A DNA stretch of 35,700 bases from Bacteroidota bacterium (GCA_013286655.1 JABDFG010000021.1:1-35700); one strand, 5' to 3'; shown: positions 1-8,134, counted from the stretch's first letter. Numbers and translations are program-made. The notes: generated by a model not told the origin, from the sequence alone.

Positions 1-1
1 G

Positions 2-346
2 GAACAGCAGCAGCCAGGAACGATTTGTTATGTCTTTTGCAATGACCATTACCTGTTGGAAATTAACCGGGAATATTTGGAACATGATTATTATACAGAT
101 ATCGTGACATTTGATTATTCACAACAAAAAAGCGGGCAGCGCAAAGCAAAAATTATTTCCGGCGACTTATTTATAAGTGTTGACCGGGTAAAAGACAATG
201 CGGTTCAATTGGGCTTGCCCTTTGAAGAGGAACTGAGGAGGGTCATGGTACATGGTGTATTGCACTTGTTAGGATATTCGGACAAAAACAGCGTAAGAAA
301 AAAGGAAATGAAAAAAAAAGAGGACCTATACTTGTCGCGTTTCTAA
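2..346 (+). CDS. ybeY: Endoribonuclease YbeY, 3' part (5' end outside window)
   Basis: This is the C-terminal part of YbeY, the metal-dependent endoribonuclease for 16S rRNA 3'-end maturation and ribosome quality control. The reading frame is open from base 2, so the gene starts upstream of the window; an apparent TTG start at 56 is internal. Family hallmarks are visible: a 'YVFCNDHYLLEINREYL' stretch, then 'HDYYTDIVTFDY', then the metal-binding motif HGVLHLLGY. In the usual motif (HGxLHLxGYDH) a third His follows, but here the sequence runs GYSDK, so the third ligand is not His. From memory, Bacteroidota YbeY proteins often have 'GYKD' here, so this may be lineage-typical. The protein ends in a Lys-rich helix. 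A small secreted protein gene follows 10 bases downstream on the same strand. Assignment is confident. Confidence 0.93.
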   Translation, partial: EQQQPGTICYVFCNDHYLLEINREYLEHDYYTDIVTFDYSQQKSGQRKAKIISGDLFISVDRVKDNAVQLGLPFEEELRRVMVHGVLHLLGYSDKNSVRKKEMKKKEDLYLSRF

Positions 347-356
347 AAATACTTGC

Positions 357-743
357 ATGAAAAAACTTCTTCTGTTTCTGATCCTGTTTCTGATCCCTTC
401 CCTGTTTTCTTTTGCTCAGCAAAAAGATTCCCTGCTTTGCAGGGCCTGGAAACTTTCCTCCCTGGAAGAATTCAGTACGGTCAATAAGCCGGATGAAAAA
501 CAAAAGAACGACGGAGTTACTTTTCTGTTGGACGGCACTGCGTTCCTGATTATGGAAGGAGTAACGAAGACAGGGAAGTGGAGCTTTGATAAACCCAAAA
601 CAAACGTGACCATTGAAATAGCTGATTCAAAAGAAAAATACCGGTTCAAACTGATAAGCCTTACCAAAGACCTTCTGCTGTATGAATACCAGAATCCTGA
701 ACTGATCCGGACCAAGTATTCCTGCTTACCGCTGAAGAAATGA
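357..743 (+). CDS. Small secreted lipocalin-like protein
   Basis: A 128-residue protein with a clear Sec signal peptide (MKKLLLFLILFLIPSLFSFA, cleavage near AQQ). The mature part has the layout of the short lipocalin-like proteins common in Bacteroidota: 'AWKLSSLEEF' near the N-terminus, 'VTFLLDGTAFLIMEG', 'TGKWSFDKPKTNVTIEI', then two further beta-like segments. These are thought to fold as small beta-barrels in the periplasm or outer membrane, but their ligands are generally unknown. There is no lipobox, so it is probably soluble. It follows ybeY by 10 bases and may be co-transcribed with it. It ends 2 bases from the convergent gene at 746-1294, leaving no room for a dedicated terminator. 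The fold call is by sequence impression only; no specific function is supported. Confidence 0.75.
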   Translation: MKKLLLFLILFLIPSLFSFAQQKDSLLCRAWKLSSLEEFSTVNKPDEKQKNDGVTFLLDGTAFLIMEGVTKTGKWSFDKPKTNVTIEIADSKEKYRFKLISLTKDLLLYEYQNPELIRTKYSCLPLKK

Positions 744-745
744 GG

Positions 746-1294
746 CTAATGGGTGCTTTTTTGTTTACCGGATTTATGTATTTTGAAATCGATCTCCGCT
801 TTTCTTACCTCGTTCTGCATGGATTCCGTATACTTGCGACTGAACGTGAAATTTTTTGATTTTTGATCATAGGAAATAGTGGCAATCGGAAAGTCGAGGT
901 AAAAATCATCTACTCCCTTCATTTCTTTAATAAACAACAGATCAAATTCAAAAATAAAGAGCGGATCGGAAGTAACATTATCCGGTAAATCCGTATTAAC
1001 GATCAGTAACCGGGAATAATAACCCGGAGAAGCAATGTGCAGGGAATAACGCTTATTCCGTTTCAAAATAAAACCAAAATCTTTTGTGCTGTTTGTTTTA
1101 GCGGAATCAATGAGGGTAGAACCCATAAACAGGTGAACGGTTATATTTCTCACCAGTGATGAATTACTAAAATAGCCAACGAGGGCCAGACAATCATCCT
1201 TGTCTATACCCTTCTTGGTTAGTTGTTTTTGGGCAAACCCCCTTGAAAAGAGTGGAAGTAAAAAGATAAGAATTAATATAAGCCTGTTTTTCAT
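746..1294 (-). CDS. Exported protein of unknown function
   Basis: A 182-residue protein beginning with a signal peptide (hydrophobic LILILIFLLPLF, cleavage near GFAQ). The mature region alternates short beta-like segments ('ITVHLFMGSTLIDSAKTNS', 'KRYSLHIASPGYYSRLLIV'). This resembles the carboxypeptidase-regulatory-like or 'outer membrane associated' small proteins of Bacteroidota, in which a Greek-key beta domain is followed by a charged tail (here ending KSGKQKSTH). I do not recognise a named family and assign no function. On the minus strand a TATCTTTG sequence (+ strand 1312-1319) lies about 18 bases before the ATG and matches the Bacteroidota -7 promoter consensus TAnnTTTG. No TTTG lies 19 bases further upstream, so this is only a partial promoter. 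Confidence 0.7.
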   Translation of the reverse strand: MKNRLILILIFLLPLFSRGFAQKQLTKKGIDKDDCLALVGYFSNSSLVRNITVHLFMGSTLIDSAKTNSTKDFGFILKRNKRYSLHIASPGYYSRLLIVNTDLPDNVTSDPLFIFEFDLLFIKEMKGVDDFYLDFPIATISYDQKSKNFTFSRKYTESMQNEVRKAEIDFKIHKSGKQKSTH

Positions 1295-1350
1295 GGCCGC
1301 TTAATAATGTACAAAGATAGTATAAACCATCTCTTTTACTGTTCTGCAAT

Positions 1351-2298
1351 TCATTTCTCAATTCCTATGTGCAATAATGCCTCCCCTACATGCACGACCG
1401 GTTTGTTGTTGATGCCGATAATGAAGCCATTGTCCGGGGCAATGAGCTTACATTCATTTTTATTGTAGGGATCGCTGATGGTTCCGATCACTTCCTCTTT
1501 TTCAAAAAAGGCTCCGAATTTCTTGTGGGTCCGGAACATACCGGCCTCTGAAGCCCGTAGCCATTTGTCCTTGCCGATAATAATCGTATGGGGATGCGGC
1601 AGGTCTATGGCTATCATGTGGAGGTTTTTTAATAAGCGAAGGCAGCCTTGAAGCCCTTCATCAATGGCTGTATTGCTGAATCGAAGAGACTCCCCCGCCT
1701 CGAAAACCAAAATGCTTTTACCGAATTTGGAGGCCTCCATCCGAAACGAACCATCGCGGTAAGGGGAATTGATAATAAAAGGAGGAGCGAATAATTTGGC
1801 GAGTTCAATATTTTTGGGTTCATCAAATACACAGCGCAGTTGCGGATAATTATTTATCCGGGCACCCCCCGTATGAAAATCCACACCAAAATCGATCAGG
1901 GGTAAAATATTGTGCATAATGTCGTGAGCTATCCGGCTGCCCAATGATCCGGTTTTTGTTCCGGGGAAGCACCGGTTGAGATCGCGACCGTCGGGCAGGT
2001 CGCGCTGGCTGAAAATAAAGGATACAATATTGAACACGGGTATCGCGATAATCGTTCCGCGAAGGGGTTTTTGTATACTTTCGTGTTTTATCAACTGGCG
2101 CAGGGTTTCTATCCCATTAATTTCTTCCCCATGCATTCCCGAGCTCAATAAAATAGTCGGGCCTTCATGGATAGAGCGAAAAACGTACGCAGGAGTTTCA
2201 ATAACACTTTGACTGGGAAGTTCGTACTTGCTGAAAACAACTTGTTTGTTTTCTCCGGGTAAAACAGCCGTTCCATTAATTATAATCTCCCGGTGCAT
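1351..2298 (-). CDS. Succinylglutamate desuccinylase/aspartoacylase family zinc hydrolase
   Basis: A 315-residue zinc-dependent deacylase of the AstE/AspA (M14-like) family, which hydrolyses amide bonds to acyl-amino acids. Visible motifs are H56-G-E-E59 (zinc ligands His and Glu), 'GRDLNRCFPG' at about 104-113 (substrate-binding Arg/Asn as in AspA), D140-F-H142-T-G (third zinc ligand) and 'VFEAGES' around 198-204 with the likely catalytic Glu. The C-terminal third is a beta-rich domain resembling the biotinyl/lipoyl-like domain of AstE relatives. The ATG lies one base after the stop of rimK, so the two are almost certainly co-transcribed. The substrate is unknown. Given the RimK partner, one possibility is that it acts on glutamate or a glutamyl product, but that is inference. 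The family is confident, the substrate is not. Confidence 0.88.
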   Translation of the reverse strand: MHREIIINGTAVLPGENKQVVFSKYELPSQSVIETPAYVFRSIHEGPTILLSSGMHGEEINGIETLRQLIKHESIQKPLRGTIIAIPVFNIVSFIFSQRDLPDGRDLNRCFPGTKTGSLGSRIAHDIMHNILPLIDFGVDFHTGGARINNYPQLRCVFDEPKNIELAKLFAPPFIINSPYRDGSFRMEASKFGKSILVFEAGESLRFSNTAIDEGLQGCLRLLKNLHMIAIDLPHPHTIIIGKDKWLRASEAGMFRTHKKFGAFFEKEEVIGTISDPYNKNECKLIAPDNGFIIGINNKPVVHVGEALLHIGIEK

Positions 2299-2299
2299 A

Positions 2300-3178
2300 T
2301 TACTGAAATTCGTTCCTTTCTACATATTCAATAATTTTTCCGGCGATATCAACGCCGGTAGCGCCTTCAATACCTTCGAGTCCGGGGGAAGAGTTCACTT
2401 CCATAATTAAGGGGCCGCGGGAAGATTGCAACATATCAACACCCGCAATGCCAAGACCAAGTTTTTTCGCCGCTTTGATGGCTGTTGCTTTTTCTTCCGC
2501 TGAGAGTTTAATAAGCGATGCTTTTCCACCGCGGTGAAGGTTGGAACGAAACTCCCCCTCGCTTCCCTGGCGCTTCATGGCGCCCACAATCTGTCCGTCA
2601 ACAATAAATGCTCGGATGTCAGCACCTTTGGCTTCTTTGATAAATTCCTGTACCAATATATTTGCTTCCAGGCTTAGAAAACCTTCAATGACGGAAGATG
2701 CGACTTTATGTGTTTCCGCCAGAATAACCCCTATGCCCTGAGTGCCTTCCAGCAACTTGATCACAACGGGTGCTCCTCCCACCTGGTTGATAATATTGTC
2801 CAGGTCTTTGGAACTATAGGCGAAAGCTGTTTTAGGCATACCCAGTCCTGCGCGAGCCAGCAATTGCAGGCTGCGTAGTTTGTCGCGGGAACGCATAAGG
2901 GCTTGTGATTCCACCGCGGTAAATATTTTCATCATTTCGAATTGCCGGACCACCGCACCTCCATAGAACGTAGCGGAAGCGCCAATGCGCGGGATCACAG
3001 AACCAACTCCAACCACTTCTTTCCCCTGGTAAAAAATATGCGGACGTCCCTGTTCAATGACAAGAACACATTTCATATGATCCAGTACCAGCATTTCGTG
3101 ACCACGCTGTTCACCTGCTTCTATCAGGCGTTTGGTAGAGTATAGTTTGGTATTACGTGATAAGAGAACAATTTTCAT
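2300..3178 (-). CDS. rimK: RimK-type ATP-grasp ligase (ribosomal protein S6 glutamate ligase)
   Basis: A 292-residue ATP-grasp enzyme closely resembling E. coli RimK (300 residues), which adds glutamate residues to the C-terminus of ribosomal protein S6 and can make poly-alpha-glutamate. Near-identical blocks are visible in order: N-terminal '[18 protein letters not shown]', '[22 protein letters not shown]', '[16 protein letters not shown]', '[23 protein letters not shown]', '[18 protein letters not shown]', 'FRSNLHRGG' and the metal/ATP-binding 'AGVDML...[17 protein letters not shown]'. It is the middle gene of a three-gene minus-strand operon: a RimB-like protease upstream (6-base gap) and an AspA-like deacylase downstream (1-base gap). 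In Pseudomonas, RimK activity is modulated by RimA and RimB, so the upstream neighbour may be a regulator. Family identity is very confident; whether S6 is the substrate here is inferred. Confidence 0.93.
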   Translation of the reverse strand: MKIVLLSRNTKLYSTKRLIEAGEQRGHEMLVLDHMKCVLVIEQGRPHIFYQGKEVVGVGSVIPRIGASATFYGGAVVRQFEMMKIFTAVESQALMRSRDKLRSLQLLARAGLGMPKTAFAYSSKDLDNIINQVGGAPVVIKLLEGTQGIGVILAETHKVASSVIEGFLSLEANILVQEFIKEAKGADIRAFIVDGQIVGAMKRQGSEGEFRSNLHRGGKASLIKLSAEEKATAIKAAKKLGLGIAGVDMLQSSRGPLIMEVNSSPGLEGIEGATGVDIAGKIIEYVERNEFQ

Positions 3179-3184
3179 TGACAG

Positions 3185-3625
3185 TTAAATTTTATTCAGG
3201 ATATACGTTTCCTCTACATCCACTAGGAACCTTTTTTTTAATAATTTCCGTCCTATCAGAACCGGGAAACGCATACTATCCCGGTTAGTTAAAGATATTG
3301 ATGTTTTTACGATTTTACGTCCCATTTGAATGCGGGTTTTAATAATATAACGCCTTTCCAGATCTCCGAAAGAGTTTCTAATATTCTTTTCGGTAAAATC
3401 CTCAAAAACAAGTAGCTGTTCGTTGTATTCGGGATGGGAAGGATCCAGTAGCTTAAAAAAAAGCAGGGTCTTACCGCCTTCCTGCTTTACTTCCATATCA
3501 TGGCAGTGAAGGGCCGTTGTGTAAGCACCTGTATCAATCTTGGCATCGATATTCAGAATGCCAAGATCAGGGAAGGAAACTTTTTCCCTGCGTCCAATCG
3601 TAAGTTTCTGTTTTGAATTCTTCAT
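3185..3625 (-). CDS. RimB-like retropepsin/'ATP-dependent zinc protease' family protein
   Basis: A 146-residue protein of the putative ATP-dependent zinc protease family (PF05618, RimB-like), which has a retropepsin-type aspartyl protease fold. The hallmark is D31-T-G-A followed by 'YTTALHC', the aspartyl-protease active-site loop, preceded by 'IGRREKVSFPDLGI' and followed by 'RYIIKTRIQMGRKIVKTSISLTNRDSMRFPVLIGRKLL', both typical of the family. I chose the ATG at 3625. A longer frame from TTG at 3682 would add 19 atypical residues and run across the start of the divergent oxidoreductase gene. It is the first gene of the RimB-RimK-AspA operon. The family name is historical; in Pseudomonas RimB affects S6 modification by RimK. 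Whether it cleaves modified S6 or another target here is unknown. Confidence 0.85.
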   Translation of the reverse strand: MKNSKQKLTIGRREKVSFPDLGILNIDAKIDTGAYTTALHCHDMEVKQEGGKTLLFFKLLDPSHPEYNEQLLVFEDFTEKNIRNSFGDLERRYIIKTRIQMGRKIVKTSISLTNRDSMRFPVLIGRKLLKKRFLVDVEETYILNKI

Positions 3626-3671
3626 ATAAGGAAAATCAAACGGCCCTAAATTAATTAACTTTATCCAACTG

Positions 3672-4739
3672 ATGCACAGCAAATCGTCTCCCCTTGATTT
3701 TATAATTGTTGGCCAGGGAATTGCCGGAACGGTGATGTCTCAGATCCTGCTCGAACAGGAAAAAAAAATCGTCCTGATAGATGACTGGAACTACTCCGCT
3801 TCTTCCAAAGTCTCGGCAGGTCTGTACAACCCCATTGTATTTAAGCGTTTAACAAAAAGCTGGAGGGTGGATGAGCTACTGCCCTTTGCAGAAATTTTTT
3901 ACAAGCGATTGGAACAACAATTAAACGAACGCTTTTTTTTCAGGAAGGAAATAATAAAATTATTTTCAGAAGAAAACGAAAAAATATTTTGGCTGAAAAA
4001 GGCTAAAGAAGAAGGACTAAAAGAATACCTGGCAGAAGCAATCGAAGAGGTTTTTTTTCCGGAATCACTGAACAGCCCGTTGGGAGCTGGAAATGTCAGG
4101 AAGGCTGGCTATGTTGATGTAAAGAAAATGCTGAGCATTTACCGTGAATTTCTGAGGAAGCAGAACATCCTGGTAGAAGAAAAATTCAACTATTCGGATC
4201 TTCTCATTCAACCGGATCAGATAGAATACAAGGGCATACGGGCAAAAAAAATCATCTTTTGCGAGGGTTTTCGTGCGACGGAAAACCCCTGGTTTCAATG
4301 GCTCCCGTTTAAGCTCAGCAAGGGAGAAATTCTCACCATAAAAGTAGAGGGGCCGTGTCCGGATCAGGTCATAAACAAAGGTGTCTTCCTATTGCCCCTG
4401 GGAAACAACCTCTATAAAGTGGGATCAACTTATCATTGGGAGGATCTGAACGAACAGCCAACGGAAAAAGGCAAAATCGAACTTTGCGAAAAACTGGAAC
4501 GCATCCTGAAAATTCCTTATCAGATTATCGCCCATGAAGCGGGGATCCGGCCCACCGTTTCGGACAGAAGGCCTTTAATCGGAATTCACCCGCAGCATCC
4601 TGCCATTACTGTGTTCAACGGCATGGGAACAAAGGGCGCTATGCTGGCGCCCTATTTTGCCGCTCATTTCAGTCTTGTTCTGGAAGGGAAAGAAACCTTG
4701 AATAAAGAAGTGACTATTCTTCGTTTTTGGAATGGGTGA
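3672..4739 (+). CDS. FAD-dependent oxidoreductase (DAO family)
   Basis: A 355-residue flavoprotein of the D-amino-acid oxidase/glycine oxidase superfamily. The N-terminal dinucleotide-binding motif is G14-Q-G16-I-A-G19 in 'DFIIVGQGIAGTV', followed by an acidic residue after the second strand ('VLIDDW') that would bind the FAD ribose. 'AGLYNPIVFKRLTKSWR' and the late block 'EAGIRPTVSDRRPLIG' followed by 'FNGMGTKGAMLAPYFA' match the FAD-contacting C-terminal motif of DAO proteins, as in the oxidase domain of MnmC. It has no methyltransferase domain, so it is not full-length MnmC. The substrate is unknown. It is transcribed away from the RimB-like gene, with 46 bases between the two start codons, and ends 16 bases from a convergent small gene. 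No complete promoter is visible in the 46-base gap. Confidence 0.85.
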   Translation: MHSKSSPLDFIIVGQGIAGTVMSQILLEQEKKIVLIDDWNYSASSKVSAGLYNPIVFKRLTKSWRVDELLPFAEIFYKRLEQQLNERFFFRKEIIKLFSEENEKIFWLKKAKEEGLKEYLAEAIEEVFFPESLNSPLGAGNVRKAGYVDVKKMLSIYREFLRKQNILVEEKFNYSDLLIQPDQIEYKGIRAKKIIFCEGFRATENPWFQWLPFKLSKGEILTIKVEGPCPDQVINKGVFLLPLGNNLYKVGSTYHWEDLNEQPTEKGKIELCEKLERILKIPYQIIAHEAGIRPTVSDRRPLIGIHPQHPAITVFNGMGTKGAMLAPYFAAHFSLVLEGKETLNKEVTILRFWNG

Positions 4740-4755
4740 CCCTAAGCAGTAATAC

Positions 4756-4986
4756 CTATTGCTTTTTAGCCCCTTGCGAAGGTATCGTTCCGTTTCCTTT
4801 TTTGGCCGGAGTTTTTCCCTTGCTGTTACTATTTTTGTCTTCCCTATGTAATTTTGCACCTCTTGCCTTCTCCATTGCACCTTCGTTCACTTTCGGGTGA
4901 TCAGTTGCCGTTTGCGGAAAAACGGATACATAAGATAAAAGAGTGAGGGCAAAAAAAACAAAGACTATTAAATTTTTTTTGTTCAT
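4756..4986 (-). CDS. Small exported Lys-rich protein, function unknown
   Basis: A 76-residue protein: a signal peptide (MNKKNLIVFVFFALTLLSYV, cleavage near FPQT) followed by a short, very hydrophilic tail rich in Lys, Gly and Asn ('GAKLHREDKNSNSKGKTPAKKGNG'). The start at ATG 4986 is preferred over a TTG two codons earlier. The tail looks disordered and has no recognisable domain. Supporting it as a gene are the good signal peptide, the tight fit between the convergent oxidoreductase and the next divergent gene, and the absence of a better frame. It could still be a chance ORF. Confidence 0.5.
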   Translation of the reverse strand: MNKKNLIVFVFFALTLLSYVSVFPQTATDHPKVNEGAMEKARGAKLHREDKNSNSKGKTPAKKGNGTIPSQGAKKQ

Positions 4987-5080
4987 TGTCAATCGTGTTA
5001 TAAAAGTACATGAGTAAAGCTAAAACAATAGTATGAACTAAAGGTGAAACTTCCATTGCTTTTTTAATTAATTTCGGGTC

Positions 5081-5500
5081 TTGGCTAAGCTTATTCTTGA
5101 TATTGAATACGACTATAATTTTATTCTGTTTGGGATTTCCTGTCACGAAAGAGATTACCGGTTAAGCTGGGCTTTGAATAATACGCTTCATCTGGAGCTT
5201 GCTAAAACAGAGGATCTGAAAATAGATACCAAAAAGCAAAAAGAATCTCTTTCCCATGCAACCTTTTACTATGCAAATGAACAAGACTACCTGGAGTATT
5301 ATTTAATAGCCAATAAAGGAACCATGGGCCTTTTATTACCGGAGCAAAAAGCTGCGGATTTTTTTCTCCTGATCAAAGGGAGTGTGACCGCGGAAACTAA
5401 AATTCTCCTGCTCAAAGCAGTAAAAGAGACTTCCGGTGTACTCATGGTTTTCGAAATAGATCCGAATAAATTAAAGTCCAAAGAAAACTTGCTTTTTTAA
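5081..5500 (+). CDS. IPExxxVDY family protein
   Basis: A 139-residue protein of a Bacteroidota-specific family named for its IPExxxVDY motif. Family blocks are visible: 'LDIEYDYNFILFGISCHERDYRLSWALN' at the N-terminus, 'YYLIANK' in the middle, the signature region at 86-94 and 'FEIDPNKLKSKENLLF' at the extreme C-terminus. The signature reads LPEQKAADF, a variant of IPExxxVDY that keeps Pro-Glu and Asp. The start must be TTG at 5081: an in-frame TAA lies at 5069-5071 and no ATG or GTG intervenes. It sits 15 bases upstream of pyruvate kinase, a pairing I recall in other Bacteroidota, so co-transcription is likely. The molecular function of the family is unknown to me. Confidence 0.88.
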   Translation: MAKLILDIEYDYNFILFGISCHERDYRLSWALNNTLHLELAKTEDLKIDTKKQKESLSHATFYYANEQDYLEYYLIANKGTMGLLLPEQKAADFFLLIKGSVTAETKILLLKAVKETSGVLMVFEIDPNKLKSKENLLF

Positions 5501-5515
5501 TGTAATTTTGTTGCT

Positions 5516-6937
5516 ATGATCAACAAAACAAAAATAGTGGCGACGATGGGGCCTGCCTCCACCCCACCCGACATTCTGGAAGCTATGATTATAGCGGGTG
5601 TTAATATTTGCCGTATTAATTTTTCACACGGTTCCTATGAAGATGCTAAAAGCGCAATTACGACCATCCGGAATATTAATAAGAAACTCCAGATGCATGT
5701 TGGTATTTTGGCCGATTTACAGGGCCCCAAATTGCGCATTGGCGAAGTGCTTAACAATGCTATCAATTTGCTAGTCGACAAGGAAATCATCATAACAACA
5801 AACAAATGTATCGGAGATGAAACACGGATTTACATTACTTATCCACAATTCCCGAAGGATGTCGCGGTTGGAGATAATGTGCTGATCGATGATGGCAAGA
5901 TACTGCTGAAAGTACTTTCCACCAATCGTACCGACGAGGTCAGAGCAAAGGTTATTTATGGAGGAACACTTTCTTCTAAAAAGGGCGTAAATCTGCCCAA
6001 TACAAAAATATCCCTCCCCTGTTTAACAGAGAAGGACCTGCAGGATTTGGATTTTGCCCTGGAAAACGAAGTGGAATGGATCGGGCTTTCCTTTGTTAGA
6101 AGTGTAACAGACATCGTAGACCTGAAGGAGATTATAAAAAAGAGAAACAAACGTGCCCGGGTGATTGCTAAAATTGAGAAACCAGAAGCTATTGGTGAAA
6201 TCGATAACATTATCGATATGTCAGATGGCATTATGGTGGCTCGGGGAGACCTGGGAGTTGAATTGCCGATGGAGCAGGTTCCGATGATCCAGAAGATGCT
6301 GGTGAATAAATGTATTAACGCTTCCAAACCGGTGATCATTGCCACCCAAATGATGGAAAGCATGATCAGCAATTTTTCTCCGACCCGTGCGGAAGTGAAT
6401 GACGTGGCCAATGCGGTGATGGATGGAGCCGACGCAGTGATGCTGAGTGGAGAAACATCGGTGGGGAAATATCCTGTGAAAGTGATCGAAAACATGAAGA
6501 AAATAGTTGCCGAAGTAGAAAACCTTGGGGCTATCTACTACCGGGAACACCCTCCCGTTTTAAAAACGCAGACGTTTATTTCCGATTCCATCTGTTTTAA
6601 TGCCTGCCTGGTAGCTAAACAGGCAGGAGCGAGTGCCATTGTTTCCATGACCAATTCCGGCTATACGGCATTTAAAATTTCCAGTCACCGGCCCAAAGCG
6701 AATATCTATATTTTTACGGATAATGAATCACTACTTACTTCATTAAGTCTGGTCTGGGGAGTGAAAGGCTTTTATTATAACAGGTATGAAAGCACCGATC
6801 AAACGATTTCAGATATAAAGGACCTTTTGAAAGCAGGAGGATATGTAAAGACAGACGAACTCGTCATCAATATTGCCAGTATACCCATGCACGAAAGGGG
6901 AAGGACGAATATGTTAAAGTTGAGTTATATTAGCTAA
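5516..6937 (+). CDS. pyk: Pyruvate kinase
   Basis: A full-length (473-residue) pyruvate kinase, which converts phosphoenolpyruvate and ADP to pyruvate and ATP in the last step of glycolysis. Visible are the N-terminal 'TKIVATMGPAS', the substrate and K+ site 'R33-I-N-F-S-H-G', 'ADLQGPKLRIG' at 66-76, the signature 'IAKIEKPEAIGEID' with the catalytic-region Lys214 and Glu216, 'GIMVARGDLGVELP' (divalent metal region, about 233-246) and 'PVIIATQMMESM'. The C-terminal allosteric domain is present but short, as usual for bacterial enzymes. It follows the IPExxxVDY gene by 15 bases and precedes an M42 peptidase by 10, so the three form a likely operon. A TAATTTTG sequence at 5503-5510 fits a -7 promoter element, which would give a nearly leaderless transcript, but no matching -33 TTTG is present. 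Confidence 0.97.
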   Translation: MINKTKIVATMGPASTPPDILEAMIIAGVNICRINFSHGSYEDAKSAITTIRNINKKLQMHVGILADLQGPKLRIGEVLNNAINLLVDKEIIITTNKCIGDETRIYITYPQFPKDVAVGDNVLIDDGKILLKVLSTNRTDEVRAKVIYGGTLSSKKGVNLPNTKISLPCLTEKDLQDLDFALENEVEWIGLSFVRSVTDIVDLKEIIKKRNKRARVIAKIEKPEAIGEIDNIIDMSDGIMVARGDLGVELPMEQVPMIQKMLVNKCINASKPVIIATQMMESMISNFSPTRAEVNDVANAVMDGADAVMLSGETSVGKYPVKVIENMKKIVAEVENLGAIYYREHPPVLKTQTFISDSICFNACLVAKQAGASAIVSMTNSGYTAFKISSHRPKANIYIFTDNESLLTSLSLVWGVKGFYYNRYESTDQTISDIKDLLKAGGYVKTDELVINIASIPMHERGRTNMLKLSYIS

Positions 6938-6947
6938 GATCAAGAAC

Positions 6948-7988
6948 ATGATAAACACGAAACTTCTCCGGAAAATTTGTGAGACACCAGGTGTATCCGG
7001 TTATGAACAAAGGATCCGTGAATTGATTTTATTGGAAATAAAACCTTATGTTGATTCCGTCAGTGTGGATAACATGGGAAATATCACCGCAGTGAAAAAG
7101 GGTAAGAAGAACAAGAAGGTGATGATTGCAGCACACATGGACGAGATTGGTTTTATGGTTAATCATATCGATGAGGAAGGCTTTCTGCGTTTTATTCCCT
7201 TAGGAGGTTTTGATGCCAAAACATTGACGGCCCAGCGGGTCGTTGTTCATGGGAAAAAAGATGTGGTCGGCGTCATGGGAAGTAAACCCATCCACATGAT
7301 GAGCGCGGAGGACCGGAACAAAGTCGTTCAGATCCAGGATTATTTTATTGACCTGGGGATGAAGAAAAAAGAAGTAGAGAAAATTGTCAGTATAGGTGAT
7401 CCGGTTACCCGAAAAGGTGAGTTAATAGAAATTGGAGAATGTGTCAATTGTAAATCCCTGGATAACCGCGTATCGGTATTCATTTTAATTGAAGCCCTGA
7501 AAGAATTGAAACAAACACCCTACGATGTTTATGCTGTATTTACCGTACAGGAAGAAGTCGGAATGAGGGGAGCGCAGGTTGCAACATTGAATATACAACC
7601 GGACTTTGGATTTGGACTGGATACTACCATTGCATATGATGTACCCGGTGCGAAGGATCAGGAAAATTGTACGAGGATAGGAGAAGGAGCTGCCATTAAA
7701 GTGATGGACTCTTCCACTATTTGTGATTACAGAATGGTAGCGTATATGAAAAAGACCGCTATCCGGCATAAAATAAAACATCAGTTAGAAATTCTTACGG
7801 CAGGAGGGACCGATACAGCTGGAGTTCAACGCATGACCCCCGGAGGATCTATTTCAGGAGCCGTATCTATTCCTACAAGACACCTACATCAGGTAATTGA
7901 AAGCTGCAGTAAAGCAGATATCCGATCAAGTATAGACCTGCTAAAGGCCTGCCTCGAAGACCTGGACAAGAACAACTGGAGTTTTTGA
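6948..7988 (+). CDS. M42 family metallopeptidase (glutamyl aminopeptidase/FrvX-like)
   Basis: A 346-residue cytoplasmic dinuclear-metal aminopeptidase of family M42, the group that forms dodecameric tetrahedral (TET) particles and removes N-terminal residues from peptides. Metal and catalytic positions can be placed: H63-x-D65 in 'AAHMDEIGFMV', D172 in 'KSLDNRVS' (bridging Asp), E202 (catalytic base) and E203 in 'QEEVGMRGAQVA', D225 in 'GLDTTIAYD' and H314 in 'IPTRHLHQVIES'. 'ILTAGGTDTAGVQ' near 282-293 is the usual substrate-loop block. All ligands are present, so it should be active. It starts 10 bases after pyk. Specificity (Glu/Asp, Leu or broad) cannot be read from sequence, and older annotations of this family as 'endoglucanase/cellulase' are misleading. 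Confidence 0.93.
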   Translation: MINTKLLRKICETPGVSGYEQRIRELILLEIKPYVDSVSVDNMGNITAVKKGKKNKKVMIAAHMDEIGFMVNHIDEEGFLRFIPLGGFDAKTLTAQRVVVHGKKDVVGVMGSKPIHMMSAEDRNKVVQIQDYFIDLGMKKKEVEKIVSIGDPVTRKGELIEIGECVNCKSLDNRVSVFILIEALKELKQTPYDVYAVFTVQEEVGMRGAQVATLNIQPDFGFGLDTTIAYDVPGAKDQENCTRIGEGAAIKVMDSSTICDYRMVAYMKKTAIRHKIKHQLEILTAGGTDTAGVQRMTPGGSISGAVSIPTRHLHQVIESCSKADIRSSIDLLKACLEDLDKNNWSF

Positions 7989-8134
7989 TTTAATCAGCTA
8001 GTTATCAGATAAGTATAGATTCCGTCGGGTTCAGGTTTCTCCTGTCCCTTAATCCCTCTCCTATTCTATGAAAATTTCTGAACTTTTGTGTCGGTCTTGC
8101 CTTTTGACTTTTAAAATGGGTTCAGAGGTCTATT

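Noticed and set aside
5839-5847. Perfect DnaA-box-like TTATCCACA inside pyk, with similar sequences (TGTGGATAA) at 17784-17792 and in the PLP gene near 35357
   Set aside because: Three isolated copies, all inside coding sequence, with no clustering and no AT-rich unwinding region beside them. This is compatible with chance and does not indicate oriC, despite the parS-like sites.
5956-6495. Long antisense reading frame of 179 codons opposite pyk
   Set aside because: It lies entirely within the conserved pyruvate kinase gene. Its Ser/Ile/Thr-rich translation is what the complement of conserved pyk codons produces, with no domain and no start signals.
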